NCBI RefSeq assembly: GCF_019209905.1
Contig: NZ_JAHUTM010000001.1
Span: 1 to 64,000, forward strand
DNA: 64,000 bases
Reading direction: 5' to 3'
Source of the DNA: Corynebacterium sp. TAE3-ERU12
Lineage (GTDB): Bacteria; Actinomycetota; Actinomycetes; Mycobacteriales; Mycobacteriaceae
The stretch's first letter is position 1. The number at the start of each line of letters is the position of its first letter. The notes under the pieces were generated by a model that was given only the letters and a program-made list of their open reading frames with translations, was not told the origin of the DNA and ran no database searches. Of this stretch, positions 28,538 to 37,760 are shown in pieces. A program made the position numbers and the translations under genes.

Positions 28538-31500
28538 ATGGTTACCGTGACTGATCCTGCGTCGACCCCCGCCGCAGCGCCCGGCCAGCGAGATCGGATC
28601 CGGCAGCCTGCGCCGCCAGCACCTATCCCTGCCCCGCGCGCTCCGCGCCGTTCGGAGCGCACCCCGGATCTCAGCCGGCCCCCGGCAGAGACCCAGACCG
28701 TCGCCACCAATAACAATGGGGTGGCCTCGGATGCTGAGGTGGTGCGTTCTACCGGGTCTATGGCCATTGCGACGCTGATTTCCCGGATCACGGGGTTCTT
28801 GCGCAGTGTGCTTATCGGCGCGGTGCTCGGCCCTGCGGTCGCTTCTGCGTTCCATACCGCCAATACGCTGCCGAACCTCATTACCGAGATTGTGCTCGGT
28901 GCGGTGCTGACCTCCTTGGTGGTGCCGGTGCTGGTGCGCGCCGAGAAGGAAGACCCCGACCGGGGTGAGGCCTTCATCCGGCGGCTGTTGACAGTGGCGC
29001 TGACTCTGCTGTTGGTGGTCACGGTGCTCGCTGTTGCGGCTGCGCCTATCCTGACCAGGATTAACTTGGCTGCCGACGGTGAGGTCAACGTCGGCATGGC
29101 AACAGCTTTTGCATTCCTGCTGCTGCCCCAAATCATCTTCTATGGTGTGTTCTCGCTGCTCATGGCGGTGTTGAATACCAAGGGCGTGTTTAAGCCCGGT
29201 GCGTGGGCTCCGGTGGCGAATAACGTCGTCGCAATTGCCACGCTGATGTTGTATTTCATTGTGCCGGGCCGACTGGATCCCAATGCGCAAGTCTCGCTGA
29301 CGGACCCGCACATTCTGCTGCTGGGCATCGGCACGACCCTGGGTGTGGTGGTACAGGCGCTGATTATGGTGCCGCCGCTGCTGAAAGCCGGCGTGAATCT
29401 GCGGCCCCTGTGGGGCATTGATGATCGGGTGAAGCGCTTCGCCGGCATGGGTGTTGCGATTGTCACCTATGTGGCTATTTCCCAGCTGGGCTATGTCGTC
29501 ACCAACCGCATTGCCTCAGTTGCCGATGATGCCGCGGTGACGATTTACCAGCAGTCGTGGCTGCTGCTGCAGGTGCCCTACGGCATTATCGGCGTGACCT
29601 TATTGACCGCCATCATGCCGCGGTTGTCGCGTAATGCTTCCGAAGGCGATGACGAGGCGGTGGTGCGCGACCTGTCCGTCGGCACGCGCTTGACGATGAT
29701 CGCCCTGATCCCGGTGGTGGTGTTCTTCACCGGCTTCGGCCAGCAGATCGCCAACGCCCTATTTGCCTACGGCCTGTTCACCAAGGACACCGCCGATATT
29801 CTGGGTTGGACGCTATCGTTCTCTGCGTTCACTTTGATCCCGTATGCCCTGGTGCTGCTGCACCTGCGTGTGTTCTACGCCCGCGAAGAGGCGTGGACGC
29901 CGACGATGATTATTACCGGCATCACTGTGGTGAAGGTGCTGCTGTCGGTGCTGGCTCCGGTCATTGCCATTGAGCCTGAGCGGGTTGTGGTGCTGCTCGG
30001 CGCGGCGAATGGTTTCGGTTTTGTCGCCGGCGCGATTATTGGTGTGGTGCTGCTGCGTCGCACCTTGGGTCGTCTTGGTGGGCGGCAGGCGCTGACCACC
30101 TGCTTATGGGCTTTTGGTGCGTCCCTGATGGCCGTGGTGGTGGCGATTCTGCTGGACCGGCTCATTGAAATGACCGGTGTGGTCGACCCGCTGGGTTCGG
30201 TGGGCTACTTAGTGCGGGTAGCTATCAGCGGCCTGCTGTTCCTGCTGCTCACGGGCTTGATTCTGATGCGTTCGCCGCTATCTGAGGTCGCCACTGTGGC
30301 CGGCGCACTGTCTCGGGTGCCGGGCGTGAACCGTCTGGTGAAGAAGTCCGCTACCGAGCCCGGCCAGCTGGCTGAGGTCGATGCGCGCGCTGCTGCTGCC
30401 GACGTTGCCGGCGAGTCCGCGGCGATGGGTGCCGACGGCATTATTGCCTCCCCGCTGCTGCCACCATTGCCGACCGAAGCCGCCCGGCCGATCCGTTTCG
30501 TGCCTGGTGAGCGTATCCGCAATGGCCGTTTCCGGTTGGTCTCTGAGGAGGCGACGGTGCCGGCCATGCGGTTCTGGCGGGCGGTGGAGTACACCGGCCC
30601 GGGGGAGACGGATAAGCGCGAAGTGGGCCTGGTTTTCGTTGACCCGCAGGCTCTGGCTACCGACGGGCTGACCGCCGCGGAGGCTTCCCGCGAAGTCGCT
30701 GCTGCTTCCCGACGTTTGCGCGGTGTCGCCGGGGTCGGGGTGGCCCCGGTGATCGACGTATTGGTCAACCGTGTGGAGATCATTGTGGTCACCGAGTGGG
30801 TGCCCGGTGCGCCGCTGACGAAGGTGGTGTCGCGCACCCCGAACCCGGAGGCCGCTGCGCTGGCTGCGTCCGGCTTATTCCAGGGCCTTGAGCGGGCGCA
30901 TAATGAGTCCACGGTGCTGGGCCTAGACGCGGTGGAGCGGTTGCGTGTCGATGAGCACGGCAGTGTGGTGCTGGCCTTCCCGGCGCCGCGCCCGGGAGCG
31001 ACTGTTGCTACTGACTCGGCTAGTGCAGCCACGGCGCTGCATCATCTATTAGGGGATTGCCCTGAGGTCCCGGAGGCAATTTCGGAGGCTGCGGAGGCTG
31101 CGGCCACCGACGACCCGGGTGTTGTCGCCAAGCGGCTGCGTGATGCTGCCTATGGTTCGGATAATGCGATGGCGGTGGAGCCTGAGGCTGCCCGACGCAG
31201 TGGGTCGACTGGCCCCTTGGCGCCGGTGCGGCATACCTCGAATTGGCGCCTGTGGAGCATCGGCGGCGGCATTGTTGCCCTGGTGTTGGTGGCGGCGATT
31301 GTGGTGGTTGCTGCCTTCGCGATTTTCAACTCCGACGACACTTCGCCAGTGGATAGTGATTCGGTCAAGCGCGGCCCCGGCGCGGTCAGTGATGCCATTA
31401 CTGAGGCTGTGACGATTAAGGACGCCCGCGAGTGGCAGGCGCCTAATGATGACCCGCTTGCCGGCCCCGATAATCCCGATGATGCGGTGCTGGTTTTCGA

Positions 31501-31855
31501 CAATAATCCGACTACGGCGTGGTCCACTTCGGTCTATAGCGCCCAGTTCGGTACCACAGCGCAGGACTTCAAGCCCGGTGTTGGTGTGGTGTTGGAATTT
31601 GCTGGTCCGGTGCGGCCGGGCGAGATTTCCATCCTGGGTTCTCCGGGCGCGGTGGTGCAGATCCGCGCGCTGAATAAGCCCGATGCGGTAGATCCGCAGT
31701 CCTTGGCGCTGCTGGGCCAGGCGACGTTGGTGACCGGGCCGACCGATATTGAACTCGAGGGCGCCCCGGCTTCGCGGTACTTGCTGGTGTGGGTTTCCCA
31801 GTTGCCGATGCCTAATGCGGCATCTGTAGCCGAAGTGTCGGTGACTCGCCGCTAA
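28538..31855 (+). CDS. murJ: Lipid II flippase MurJ fused to pseudokinase and extracellular domain
   Basis: A 1105-residue multidomain protein. A Pro/Arg-rich cytoplasmic tail (1-70) precedes the 14-helix MurJ/MviN flippase domain (about 74-570, starting MAIATLISRITGFLRS). A cytoplasmic kinase-like domain (about 650-880) lacks the VAVK lysine, the HRD loop and DFG, so it is a pseudokinase. A single helix (906-931) leads to an external jelly-roll-like domain. In mycobacteria the MviN pseudokinase is phosphorylated by PknB and binds an FHA protein; PknB is encoded at 60650. It starts 17 bp after the DUF6049 gene, with no strong ribosome site. Confidence 0.92.
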   Translation: MVTVTDPASTPAAAPGQRDRIRQPAPPAPIPAPRAPRRSERTPDLSRPPAETQTVATNNNGVASDAEVVRSTGSMAIATLISRITGFLRSVLIGAVLGPAVASAFHTANTLPNLITEIVLGAVLTSLVVPVLVRAEKEDPDRGEAFIRRLLTVALTLLLVVTVLAVAAAPILTRINLAADGEVNVGMATAFAFLLLPQIIFYGVFSLLMAVLNTKGVFKPGAWAPVANNVVAIATLMLYFIVPGRLDPNAQVSLTDPHILLLGIGTTLGVVVQALIMVPPLLKAGVNLRPLWGIDDRVKRFAGMGVAIVTYVAISQLGYVVTNRIASVADDAAVTIYQQSWLLLQVPYGIIGVTLLTAIMPRLSRNASEGDDEAVVRDLSVGTRLTMIALIPVVVFFTGFGQQIANALFAYGLFTKDTADILGWTLSFSAFTLIPYALVLLHLRVFYAREEAWTPTMIITGITVVKVLLSVLAPVIAIEPERVVVLLGAANGFGFVAGAIIGVVLLRRTLGRLGGRQALTTCLWAFGASLMAVVVAILLDRLIEMTGVVDPLGSVGYLVRVAISGLLFLLLTGLILMRSPLSEVATVAGALSRVPGVNRLVKKSATEPGQLAEVDARAAAADVAGESAAMGADGIIASPLLPPLPTEAARPIRFVPGERIRNGRFRLVSEEATVPAMRFWRAVEYTGPGETDKREVGLVFVDPQALATDGLTAAEASREVAAASRRLRGVAGVGVAPVIDVLVNRVEIIVVTEWVPGAPLTKVVSRTPNPEAAALAASGLFQGLERAHNESTVLGLDAVERLRVDEHGSVVLAFPAPRPGATVATDSASAATALHHLLGDCPEVPEAISEAAEAAATDDPGVVAKRLRDAAYGSDNAMAVEPEAARRSGSTGPLAPVRHTSNWRLWSIGGGIVALVLVAAIVVVAAFAIFNSDDTSPVDSDSVKRGPGAVSDAITEAVTIKDAREWQAPNDDPLAGPDNPDDAVLVFDNNPTTAWSTSVYSAQFGTTAQDFKPGVGVVLEFAGPVRPGEISILGSPGAVVQIRALNKPDAVDPQSLALLGQATLVTGPTDIELEGAPASRYLLVWVSQLPMPNAASVAEVSVTRR

Positions 31856-31866
31856 TCGGGCTGGAG

Positions 31867-31894
31867 TTGTCCACACATGGTGGTGTTGTCCACT
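31867..31894 (+). promoter_or_regulatory. DnaA boxes upstream of sigM
   Basis: TTGTCCACA (31867-31875) is an exact match to the actinobacterial DnaA box and TTGTCCACT (31886-31894) has one mismatch, spaced 19 bp start to start. They lie 52-79 bp upstream of the sigM -10 element, in the 103-bp gap after murJ. Confidence 0.5.
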
Positions 31895-31958
31895 GTGCGG
31901 CGGCCTCAGCGTCGGCAAGCTAGCGCCGGGTGGCTGCGGGCCTTCTACATTTTGGGCC

Positions 31959-32552
31959 ATGAACTTCGCGGGAGGGCGCGCCGCGCGGGTGGCGCAAGAC
32001 AGTGACCAGGCGCTGCTAAGGGCGCATATTCATGGTGATTCGCGGGCGTTTTCGCGTCTGGTGGACCGGCATGGCGCGAAGCTGTGGCGAGTGGCCAGGC
32101 GGGCCTGTGGTTCGGATGCGGCCGCGGTGGAGGCGGTCCAAGAAGGGTTGATTCGGGCGCACCGGAATGCGCATGTGTACCGGGCGGAATCTTCGGTGCT
32201 GACCTGGCTGCACCGGATTGTGGTGAATGCGGCGGCCACGCAGGTGCGTACGCAGGCGCGTAGCTGGCAGGACCCGATGAGCAATGAGATTGTTGCCGAT
32301 GTCGCGGGCCGCCAGGGCTTAGCTGATGGGCCGACGACGGATACGGCGACGTCGGTGGTGCTGGCTGAGGCGCTGGGCAGGCTTAGCGACACCCAACGCG
32401 AGGCGATTGTGGCGGTGGATGTGGCGGGAATACCGGTGTCTGATGTGGCCCGGGCGATGGGGGTTGCCCCGGGGACGGTGAAGTCGCGGCGTGCTCGGGG
32501 GCGAGAAGTGTTACAGCAGCACTTTTTTGCGGAGCTGCGCGGGGCGGCGTAG
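31959..32552 (+). CDS. sigM: ECF RNA polymerase sigma factor, SigM-like
   Basis: A 197-residue ECF sigma factor. Region 2 runs from [21 protein letters not shown] through [34 protein letters not shown]; region 4 is [45 protein letters not shown]. Its position upstream of trxB-trxA is that of SigM in mycobacteria and corynebacteria, where it directs oxidative or disulfide stress genes. TACATT (31946-31951) ends 7 nt before the ATG. No anti-sigma gene follows, contrary to the usual arrangement. Confidence 0.9.
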   Translation: MNFAGGRAARVAQDSDQALLRAHIHGDSRAFSRLVDRHGAKLWRVARRACGSDAAAVEAVQEGLIRAHRNAHVYRAESSVLTWLHRIVVNAAATQVRTQARSWQDPMSNEIVADVAGRQGLADGPTTDTATSVVLAEALGRLSDTQREAIVAVDVAGIPVSDVARAMGVAPGTVKSRRARGREVLQQHFFAELRGAA

Positions 32553-32662
32553 CTGGTAGTCGGTGCCGGTTATGGGGGCGTGGGCAGTGTGGGTGGCAGC
32601 CCGGTAGGCTTCGCGACAGAGAAGACGCGATGAGCATCATCCATTCGAGAGGGCTGTTTTCC

Positions 32663-33625
32663 ATGAGCGATACCACCATCCACGACGTTGTGATCGTCGG
32701 TTCCGGTCCGGCGGGCTACACCGCCGCCATTTATGCCGCCCGCGCTGAGCTGAAGCCGGTGGTATTTGAAGGCACCGAGTTTGGTGGGTCGCTGATGACC
32801 ACTACTGAGGTGGAGAATTTCCCCGGTTTCGCCGAGGGCATTCAGGGCCCGGATTTGATGGACGAGATGCGCAATCAGGCGGAGCGTTTCGGCGCCGAGC
32901 TGCACATGGAGGATGTGGACCGGCTGGAGCTCGAGGGCGATATTAAGCGGGTTTTCGTCGGCGAGGAAGAGATTCAGGCCCGCACGGTGATTCTGGCGAT
33001 GGGTGCGGCCCCGCGTTATCTGGGGGTTCCCGGTGAGCAGGAGCTGCTGGGCCACGGTGTGTCCGCGTGTGCGACCTGTGATGGTTTCTTCTTCCGGGAT
33101 CACGATATTGCGGTTATTGGTGGCGGCGATTCGGCGATGGAGGAGGCGTCGTTTTTGACGCGCTTCGCCAAGTCGGTGACCGTTGTGCACCGTCGGGATG
33201 AGTTCCGTGCCTCGAAGATCATGGTGGACCGTGCTGAGAATAATGAGCGGGTGCACTTCGCTATGAATAAGACCGTCTCGAAGGTGCTGGGTGAGAACTC
33301 GGTGACGGGCCTGGAGCTCACCGACACGGTGACTGGGGAAACCTCGACGTTGGATGTCACCGCTATGTTCGTCGCCATTGGTCATGATCCGCGCTCGGGC
33401 ATGGTGCAAGACCAGGTGCGTGTCGACGATGGGGGCTACGTGGTTGTTGAGGCCCCGACGACGCACACGAACCTGCCGGGTGTTTTCGCCGCCGGTGATT
33501 TGGTGGATACCCGCTACCGCCAGGCGGTGACCGCTGCGGGCACTGGTTGTGCTGCAGCACTTGATGCTGAGCATTTTTTGCTGGCGCAGCAGGGGGAGCA
33601 GGGTAGCCAGATTGGTACCAAATAG
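32663..33625 (+). CDS. trxB: Thioredoxin reductase
   Basis: A 320-residue FAD/NADPH enzyme that reduces thioredoxin. The FAD site is [13 protein letters not shown], the redox-active motif is CATC in [11 protein letters not shown], the NADPH-binding motif is [11 protein letters not shown], and [21 protein letters not shown] closes the FAD site. The ATG at 32663 (MSDTTIHD) is preferred as family members begin here; an in-frame ATG lies at 32630. A TAGGCT at 32605-32610 is a possible own -10. The gene is followed 74 bp later by trxA. Confidence 0.95.
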   Translation: MSDTTIHDVVIVGSGPAGYTAAIYAARAELKPVVFEGTEFGGSLMTTTEVENFPGFAEGIQGPDLMDEMRNQAERFGAELHMEDVDRLELEGDIKRVFVGEEEIQARTVILAMGAAPRYLGVPGEQELLGHGVSACATCDGFFFRDHDIAVIGGGDSAMEEASFLTRFAKSVTVVHRRDEFRASKIMVDRAENNERVHFAMNKTVSKVLGENSVTGLELTDTVTGETSTLDVTAMFVAIGHDPRSGMVQDQVRVDDGGYVVVEAPTTHTNLPGVFAAGDLVDTRYRQAVTAAGTGCAAALDAEHFLLAQQGEQGSQIGTK

Positions 33626-33699
33626 CGTCTCTGGCGAGATGTAGTCCACCGGCATACCGGCGTAGACTTTATAGATATCCGTATTTTGATAGGAGAAAC

Positions 33700-34020
33700 A
33701 TGACTGTTCAGACCGTGACAGCACAAAATTTCCGCGAGGCAGTCGCCGATAACGACAAGCTCACCCTTGTCGATTTCTGGGCAAGCTGGTGCGGTCCCTG
33801 CCGCGCCCTAGCCCCGGTTGTTGAGGAACTGTCGGAAGAGATGGCCGACCAGGTCGACTTCGCCAAGGTCGATGTCGATGCTGAGCGCGAACTCGGCGCG
33901 ATGTTCCAGATTATGTCCCTGCCGTCGCTGCTGGTTTTCAAGGACGGGAAGAAGGTTGACGAGATCATCGGCGCACAGCCGAAGGCCAACATCCGTCGAA
34001 CCTTGGAAAAGCACCTTTAG
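33700..34020 (+). CDS. trxA: Thioredoxin
   Basis: A 106-residue classical cytoplasmic thioredoxin with C31-G-P-C34 in FWASWCGPCRALAP and a cis-Pro at SLPSLLVF. It is reduced by the adjacent TrxB and supplies electrons to ribonucleotide reductase, peroxidases and other targets. AGGAG lies 5 nt before the ATG. A GC hairpin follows (34042-34059). Confidence 0.96.
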   Translation: MTVQTVTAQNFREAVADNDKLTLVDFWASWCGPCRALAPVVEELSEEMADQVDFAKVDVDAERELGAMFQIMSLPSLLVFKDGKKVDEIIGAQPKANIRRTLEKHL

Positions 34021-34041
34021 CTGGTAACCTAACCCCCGTAC

Positions 34042-34059
34042 GGCCCCCGTGCGGGGGCC
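34042..34059 (+). terminator. Short GC hairpin after trxA
   Basis: GGCCCCC and GGGGGCC form a 7-bp stem with a GTGC loop, 22 nt past the trxA stop codon. There is no U-tract, so termination may be partial with read-through into the CwlM-like gene. Confidence 0.4.
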
Positions 34060-34086
34060 TACTCAGCAGTATTAGGAAAGGTTCGG

Positions 34087-35277
34087 GTGTCGGTGTCGAA
34101 GTCCCCGCGGGTTGGCGACCGGAGTCCCCGTGTCGCAGAGGTGCGAGCAGCTCTTGCTCGCCTAGGCCTTTTGCCTAGTTATGCGGGTAACGCTACCCAG
34201 TCCAGCCCGCAACAGTGGTCTGGCGACGATGATCTATTCGACCCCGAGTTGGAACAGGCGCTGCGCGCCTTCCAGCAGTCCCGCGGCATCATTTCCGATG
34301 GTGTGATCCGCGAACAGACCTTGCATGTCTTGCGGGAAGCGTCCTATAAGCTCGGCGCGCGGGTGCTGAACTATGACCCGCTGAATCCGCTGACTGGCGA
34401 TGACGTCGGGCAGCTCCAAAAGACGCTGGAAGAATTAGGTTTCTATACCCACCGCATCGATGGGCACTATGGCCCCGGCACAGACCAGGCGGTGCGCGAT
34501 TATCAGCGCAATTATGCCCTCACGGTGGACGGCATCTGCGGCCCCGATACGCTGCGCGCTCTGAGTTATCTTGGGCGCCGTGTCACCGGTGGTTCGGCTG
34601 CCTATTTCCATGAGCGTGAGCAGGTCCGTCAGGCCGGCCCGAAGCTTTCCGGCAAGCGCGTGGTGATCGACCCTGGTTTGGGTGCAGATAAGCCGGGTAT
34701 GACGGTTTCCGGGCCCTATGGCGCCCTGACGGAAGAAGAGATCCTGTGGGACCTGGGTACCCGGGTGGAGGGTCGAATGGTTGCTGCGGGCATGGAGACC
34801 ATCTTGTCGCGCCCGCGTACCGGTAATCCCAGTATCACTGAGCGTGCTGACCTCGCCAATGCCTTCGGCGCCGATCTGGTGTTGTCCTTACAGGCTGACC
34901 GGTATCAGAACACCCGCGCACATGGTTGCGCCACGTTCTACTTCGGCTCCCACCACGGCAGCAGCTCCTTGGTCGGTGAGCAGCTGTCTGGCTTGATTCA
35001 GCGTGAGATTGTTGCGCGTACCCCGCTGGCAGATTGTCGCACGCATGCGCGTACCTGGGATGTGTTGCGTCTGACTCGGATGCCTACCGTTGAGGTAGCA
35101 CTGGGGTATCTGACCAGCCCAGAGGATGTCGCGATTTTAACCTCCCCGGAGATGCGGGACCGGATTGCCGAGGCAATTCTGGTTGGTGTGAAGCGCCTGT
35201 ACCTGCTCGATGATGATGACCGCCCCACTGGTACGTTCAGCATCTCGGAGCTTTTGCAAAGCGAGTTCGACGATTAG
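34087..35277 (+). CDS. CwlM-like pseudo-amidase (N-acetylmuramoyl-L-alanine amidase fold)
   Basis: A 396-residue cytoplasmic protein without signal peptide. Two peptidoglycan-binding-like repeats (about 8-85 and 100-165) precede an amidase_3 domain (190-375). Expected catalytic positions are changed: IDPGHG is IDPGLG (L198), SxHAN is SLQAD (Q269), and the catalytic Glu of the ELG block is A338; only a Glu near 216-218 remains as a possible zinc ligand. This predicts no hydrolase activity. It matches CwlM of mycobacteria, a PknB substrate that activates MurA inside the cell. GTG start; AGGAAAGG lies 4 nt upstream. Confidence 0.88.
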   Translation: MSVSKSPRVGDRSPRVAEVRAALARLGLLPSYAGNATQSSPQQWSGDDDLFDPELEQALRAFQQSRGIISDGVIREQTLHVLREASYKLGARVLNYDPLNPLTGDDVGQLQKTLEELGFYTHRIDGHYGPGTDQAVRDYQRNYALTVDGICGPDTLRALSYLGRRVTGGSAAYFHEREQVRQAGPKLSGKRVVIDPGLGADKPGMTVSGPYGALTEEEILWDLGTRVEGRMVAAGMETILSRPRTGNPSITERADLANAFGADLVLSLQADRYQNTRAHGCATFYFGSHHGSSSLVGEQLSGLIQREIVARTPLADCRTHARTWDVLRLTRMPTVEVALGYLTSPEDVAILTSPEMRDRIAEAILVGVKRLYLLDDDDRPTGTFSISELLQSEFDD

Positions 35278-35332
35278 TTTGCGCTGGTGGCGCGATATTT
35301 AGACGTGACCGCCTGCTAAGGCATTAACTGCT

Positions 35333-35378
35333 AAAAAGGCCGGACTATCTGCACTGATACAGATAGTCCGGCCTTTTT
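35333..35378. terminator. Strong bidirectional terminator CwlM-like gene / parB
   Basis: A perfect 19-bp inverted repeat begins AAAAAGGCCGGACTATCTG and ends in its exact complement, with an 8-nt loop. A-runs and T-runs at the ends let it work for both convergent genes. Confidence 0.92.
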
Positions 35379-35421
35379 CTATGTGTTTGCGCTGGTAGCG
35401 TGATGTTTCAAGCGTGGCCCG

Positions 35422-36543
35422 TTAGTTTTTCTCGTGGATGAGCGACATAATGCGCTCGAAATCTTCCAGATCGCCGAACTCAATCACAAGCTTGCCCTTT
35501 TTCTTGCCCATAGTCGCGGTGACTCGAGTATCGAACTCATCGGAGAGCTGGTCTGCCCAGGCGGTGAGCTTTTTTGGCTGCGGGGCAGGCTCACGCTTGG
35601 TGGGGGCTGGTTTCTCCCCGTCGCGGTTGAGCAGGGTGACCGCTTCTTCGGTGGCACGCACCGAGAGTCCTTCGGCGATAATGCGCTCAGCTAACCGCTC
35701 TTGGATATCAGCGCCACCCTTGACACCGAGGAGCGCACGGGCGTGACCTGCTGAAAGCACACCGGCGGCAACGCGGCGCTGCACCGGTACCGGCAGTGCA
35801 AGCAGGCGGATCATATTGGTAATCACTGGACGGGAGCGGCCAATACGGTCTGCCAGCTGGGCCTGGGTGACACCGAATTCATCAAGCAATTGCTGGTAGG
35901 CAGCTGCTTCTTCCAAAGGGTTCAGCTGCACGCGGTGGATATTTTCCAGCAGGGCATCGCGCAGCATTGCCGAGTCGTCGGTTTCGCGGACGATTGTCGG
36001 CAGGTTTTCTAGCCCAGCAATCTGTGCGGCCCGCCAACGCCGCTCGCCCATGATGATCTCATATTCGGGCTGCGGGGCATCGGGGTTCTTCTCCCGGGCG
36101 AGCTCTAAAGCCTTGGGCCGTTTTGCGCGCGGAATATGTCGGACAACGATCGGCTGCATAAGTCCGAACTCACGGATGGAGTGCGCGAGTTCATTAAGCG
36201 GCTCATCGTCAAAGACCTGGCGCGGCTGTTCCGGGTTGGGGGAGATGATCGGGACCGGGATTTCCCGGTAGGTGGCCCCCATCGAATCACGGCCACGCGG
36301 CGCTGATGTTTCACGTGAAACATTCTTCGTCGGTTGCTGGGTGGATGTTTTTGTACCGTCACCGTGACGAATTGGGCCGCTGGTATGGGTAGGGCCAGAG
36401 TCGCCCTTGGATCGCGATTGTGACGGCCCAAAAAGCTCATCGGCTGCTGACTGACCCAAACCCGGTCGGGCTTCGGCGGCTGTAGGAATCAGCGCTGCCA
36501 GGCCACGCCCCAAGCCACCCTTGCGCGGTTCTTTGTGTTCCAT
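35422..36543 (-). CDS. parB: Chromosome partitioning protein ParB
   Basis: A 373-residue CTP-dependent DNA clamp that loads at parS. Residues 1-90 contain [13 protein letters not shown] (ParA-interacting N-terminus) and a disordered stretch; the CTPase region has [13 protein letters not shown] and [12 protein letters not shown]; the helix-turn-helix lies at [24 protein letters not shown] with GHARALLG downstream; the C-terminal dimer domain ends [10 protein letters not shown] perfect parS lies inside the gene and encodes part of NVSRETS in the linker. It is 48 bp downstream of parA in the same operon. Confidence 0.97.
   Translation of the reverse strand: MEHKEPRKGGLGRGLAALIPTAAEARPGLGQSAADELFGPSQSRSKGDSGPTHTSGPIRHGDGTKTSTQQPTKNVSRETSAPRGRDSMGATYREIPVPIISPNPEQPRQVFDDEPLNELAHSIREFGLMQPIVVRHIPRAKRPKALELAREKNPDAPQPEYEIIMGERRWRAAQIAGLENLPTIVRETDDSAMLRDALLENIHRVQLNPLEEAAAYQQLLDEFGVTQAQLADRIGRSRPVITNMIRLLALPVPVQRRVAAGVLSAGHARALLGVKGGADIQERLAERIIAEGLSVRATEEAVTLLNRDGEKPAPTKREPAPQPKKLTAWADQLSDEFDTRVTATMGKKKGKLVIEFGDLEDFERIMSLIHEKN
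36307..36322. promoter_or_regulatory. parS site 1 (inside parB)
   Basis: Perfect 16-bp palindrome TGTTTCACGTGAAACA, the consensus ParB-binding site, located within the disordered-linker codons of parB. Confidence 0.95.
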
Positions 36544-36591
36544 CGTCAGTTTCTTCCGATCAAATCTGTTGTTCTCAATGGGGGAGTGGGG

Positions 36592-37533
36592 TTAGGAGTT
36601 GCCGCCGTCGGAGTGCTCAGGAGGCACACCAATGGCATTCGATTCTTCCGTCGGAAGATAATCGCCGCGCTCGGCGAGTTCTTTCGCTGCGTCGATATAT
36701 GCCAGCGCACCACGTGAACCCGGGTCATAGGAGATCACCGTCTTGGAATAACCGGGCGCCTCGGAAACCTTGACCGAACGCGGAATGATATTGCGCAGTA
36801 CCGCTTCGCCGAAGTGATTGCGCACCTCTCGTACCACATCTTCAGCCAGGCGGGTACGGCCGTCGTACATCGTCATCAACACAGCAGAGATATGCAGCCG
36901 AGGGTTGAGATGCTGCCGAATCATCCGAATATTGTTCAGCAACTGGGTGACACCTTCGAGCGCATAGAACTCACACTGGATAGGAATGATGACCTCATCA
37001 GCTGCGGTCATAGCATTCAAGGTGAGCAGGCCGAGCGATGGCGGGCAGTCAATAATGAGGTAATCGAAGCCGTGCTCATCGAGGAAGTCGTCGGTAAGCG
37101 CCATGCGAAGCCGGGACTCCCGATTGAACAGGTTGACGAGTTCGATCTCGGAGCCGGCCAGGTCCAAGGTTGCTGGAATGCAGAAAAGGTTCGGTGACTC
37201 GGGGGAGGGCTGAATAGCCTCCTCCGGCTGGCACTCGCCAATAAGAACCTCGTAGGTAGAAGGGGTGCCACTGCGATGCTCAATATCCAGGGCGGTCGAA
37301 GCGTTGCCCTGGGGGTCGGAGTCAATGACCAGAACTTTCAGGCCGTGGGCAGCCAAAGCCGCAGCGAGGTTGACGGCAGAGGTGGTCTTACCCACGCCGC
37401 CCTTCTGATTAGCGATGGTCAGGCGACGAGTCCGCTCCGGCCGTGGAAGCGATAGTCGATTGGGTGTGCGCACTCGCGCTGCCTGCCTCGCGGCAGCAGC
37501 AATTGGTGTGTCTTCCCAGGACTTCCCGGACAT
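36592..37533 (-). CDS. parA: Chromosome partitioning ATPase ParA
   Basis: A 313-residue Walker-type ATPase. The deviant Walker A is NQKGGVGKTTSAVNLA, followed by VIDSDPQGNAST and IIDCPPSLG. A basic N-terminal extension of about 37 residues precedes it. ParA forms a nucleoid gradient that moves ParB-parS complexes; in corynebacteria it also contacts the polar scaffold. GAGGGG lies 6 nt before the ATG. It is followed by parB; parS sites 2 and 3 flank its upstream side. Confidence 0.97.
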   Translation of the reverse strand: MSGKSWEDTPIAAAARQAARVRTPNRLSLPRPERTRRLTIANQKGGVGKTTSAVNLAAALAAHGLKVLVIDSDPQGNASTALDIEHRSGTPSTYEVLIGECQPEEAIQPSPESPNLFCIPATLDLAGSEIELVNLFNRESRLRMALTDDFLDEHGFDYLIIDCPPSLGLLTLNAMTAADEVIIPIQCEFYALEGVTQLLNNIRMIRQHLNPRLHISAVLMTMYDGRTRLAEDVVREVRNHFGEAVLRNIIPRSVKVSEAPGYSKTVISYDPGSRGALAYIDAAKELAERGDYLPTEESNAIGVPPEHSDGGNS

Positions 37534-37670
37534 ACATTTCCCCTCATTAGCCGTCGCTGTGTGCTTGGGCGGACCGTGGTCGGGTGATTTCTATAGATTG
37601 GCGATCGCACAATGCGCCTCGCCGGACTACTGGCAACTCTAGTCGGTCTGACAGAGCACCCTCAATGCGA

Positions 37671-37686
37671 TGTTTCACGTGAAACA
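37671..37686. promoter_or_regulatory. parS site 2
   Basis: Perfect TGTTTCACGTGAAACA palindrome in the rsmG-parA intergenic region, 21 bp from parS 3. Confidence 0.96.
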
Positions 37687-37707
37687 TTGCGCACAGCACA
37701 GCGGCGA

Positions 37708-37723
37708 TGTTTCACGTGAAACA
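37708..37723. promoter_or_regulatory. parS site 3 within a 30-bp perfect palindrome
   Basis: The parS core is extended symmetrically by GCGGCGA/TCGCCGC, so the whole inverted repeat spans 37701-37730. It can also form an mRNA hairpin past the end of rsmG. Confidence 0.96.
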
Positions 37724-37760
37724 TCGCCGCTAAAAACCGAGGAGCATTACTACTTGGCGC

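Noticed and set aside
37701-37730. 30-bp palindrome as a simple rsmG terminator
   Set aside because: It contains an exact parS core and no T-run follows on the minus strand, so a ParB site is the better explanation; a hairpin role is secondary.
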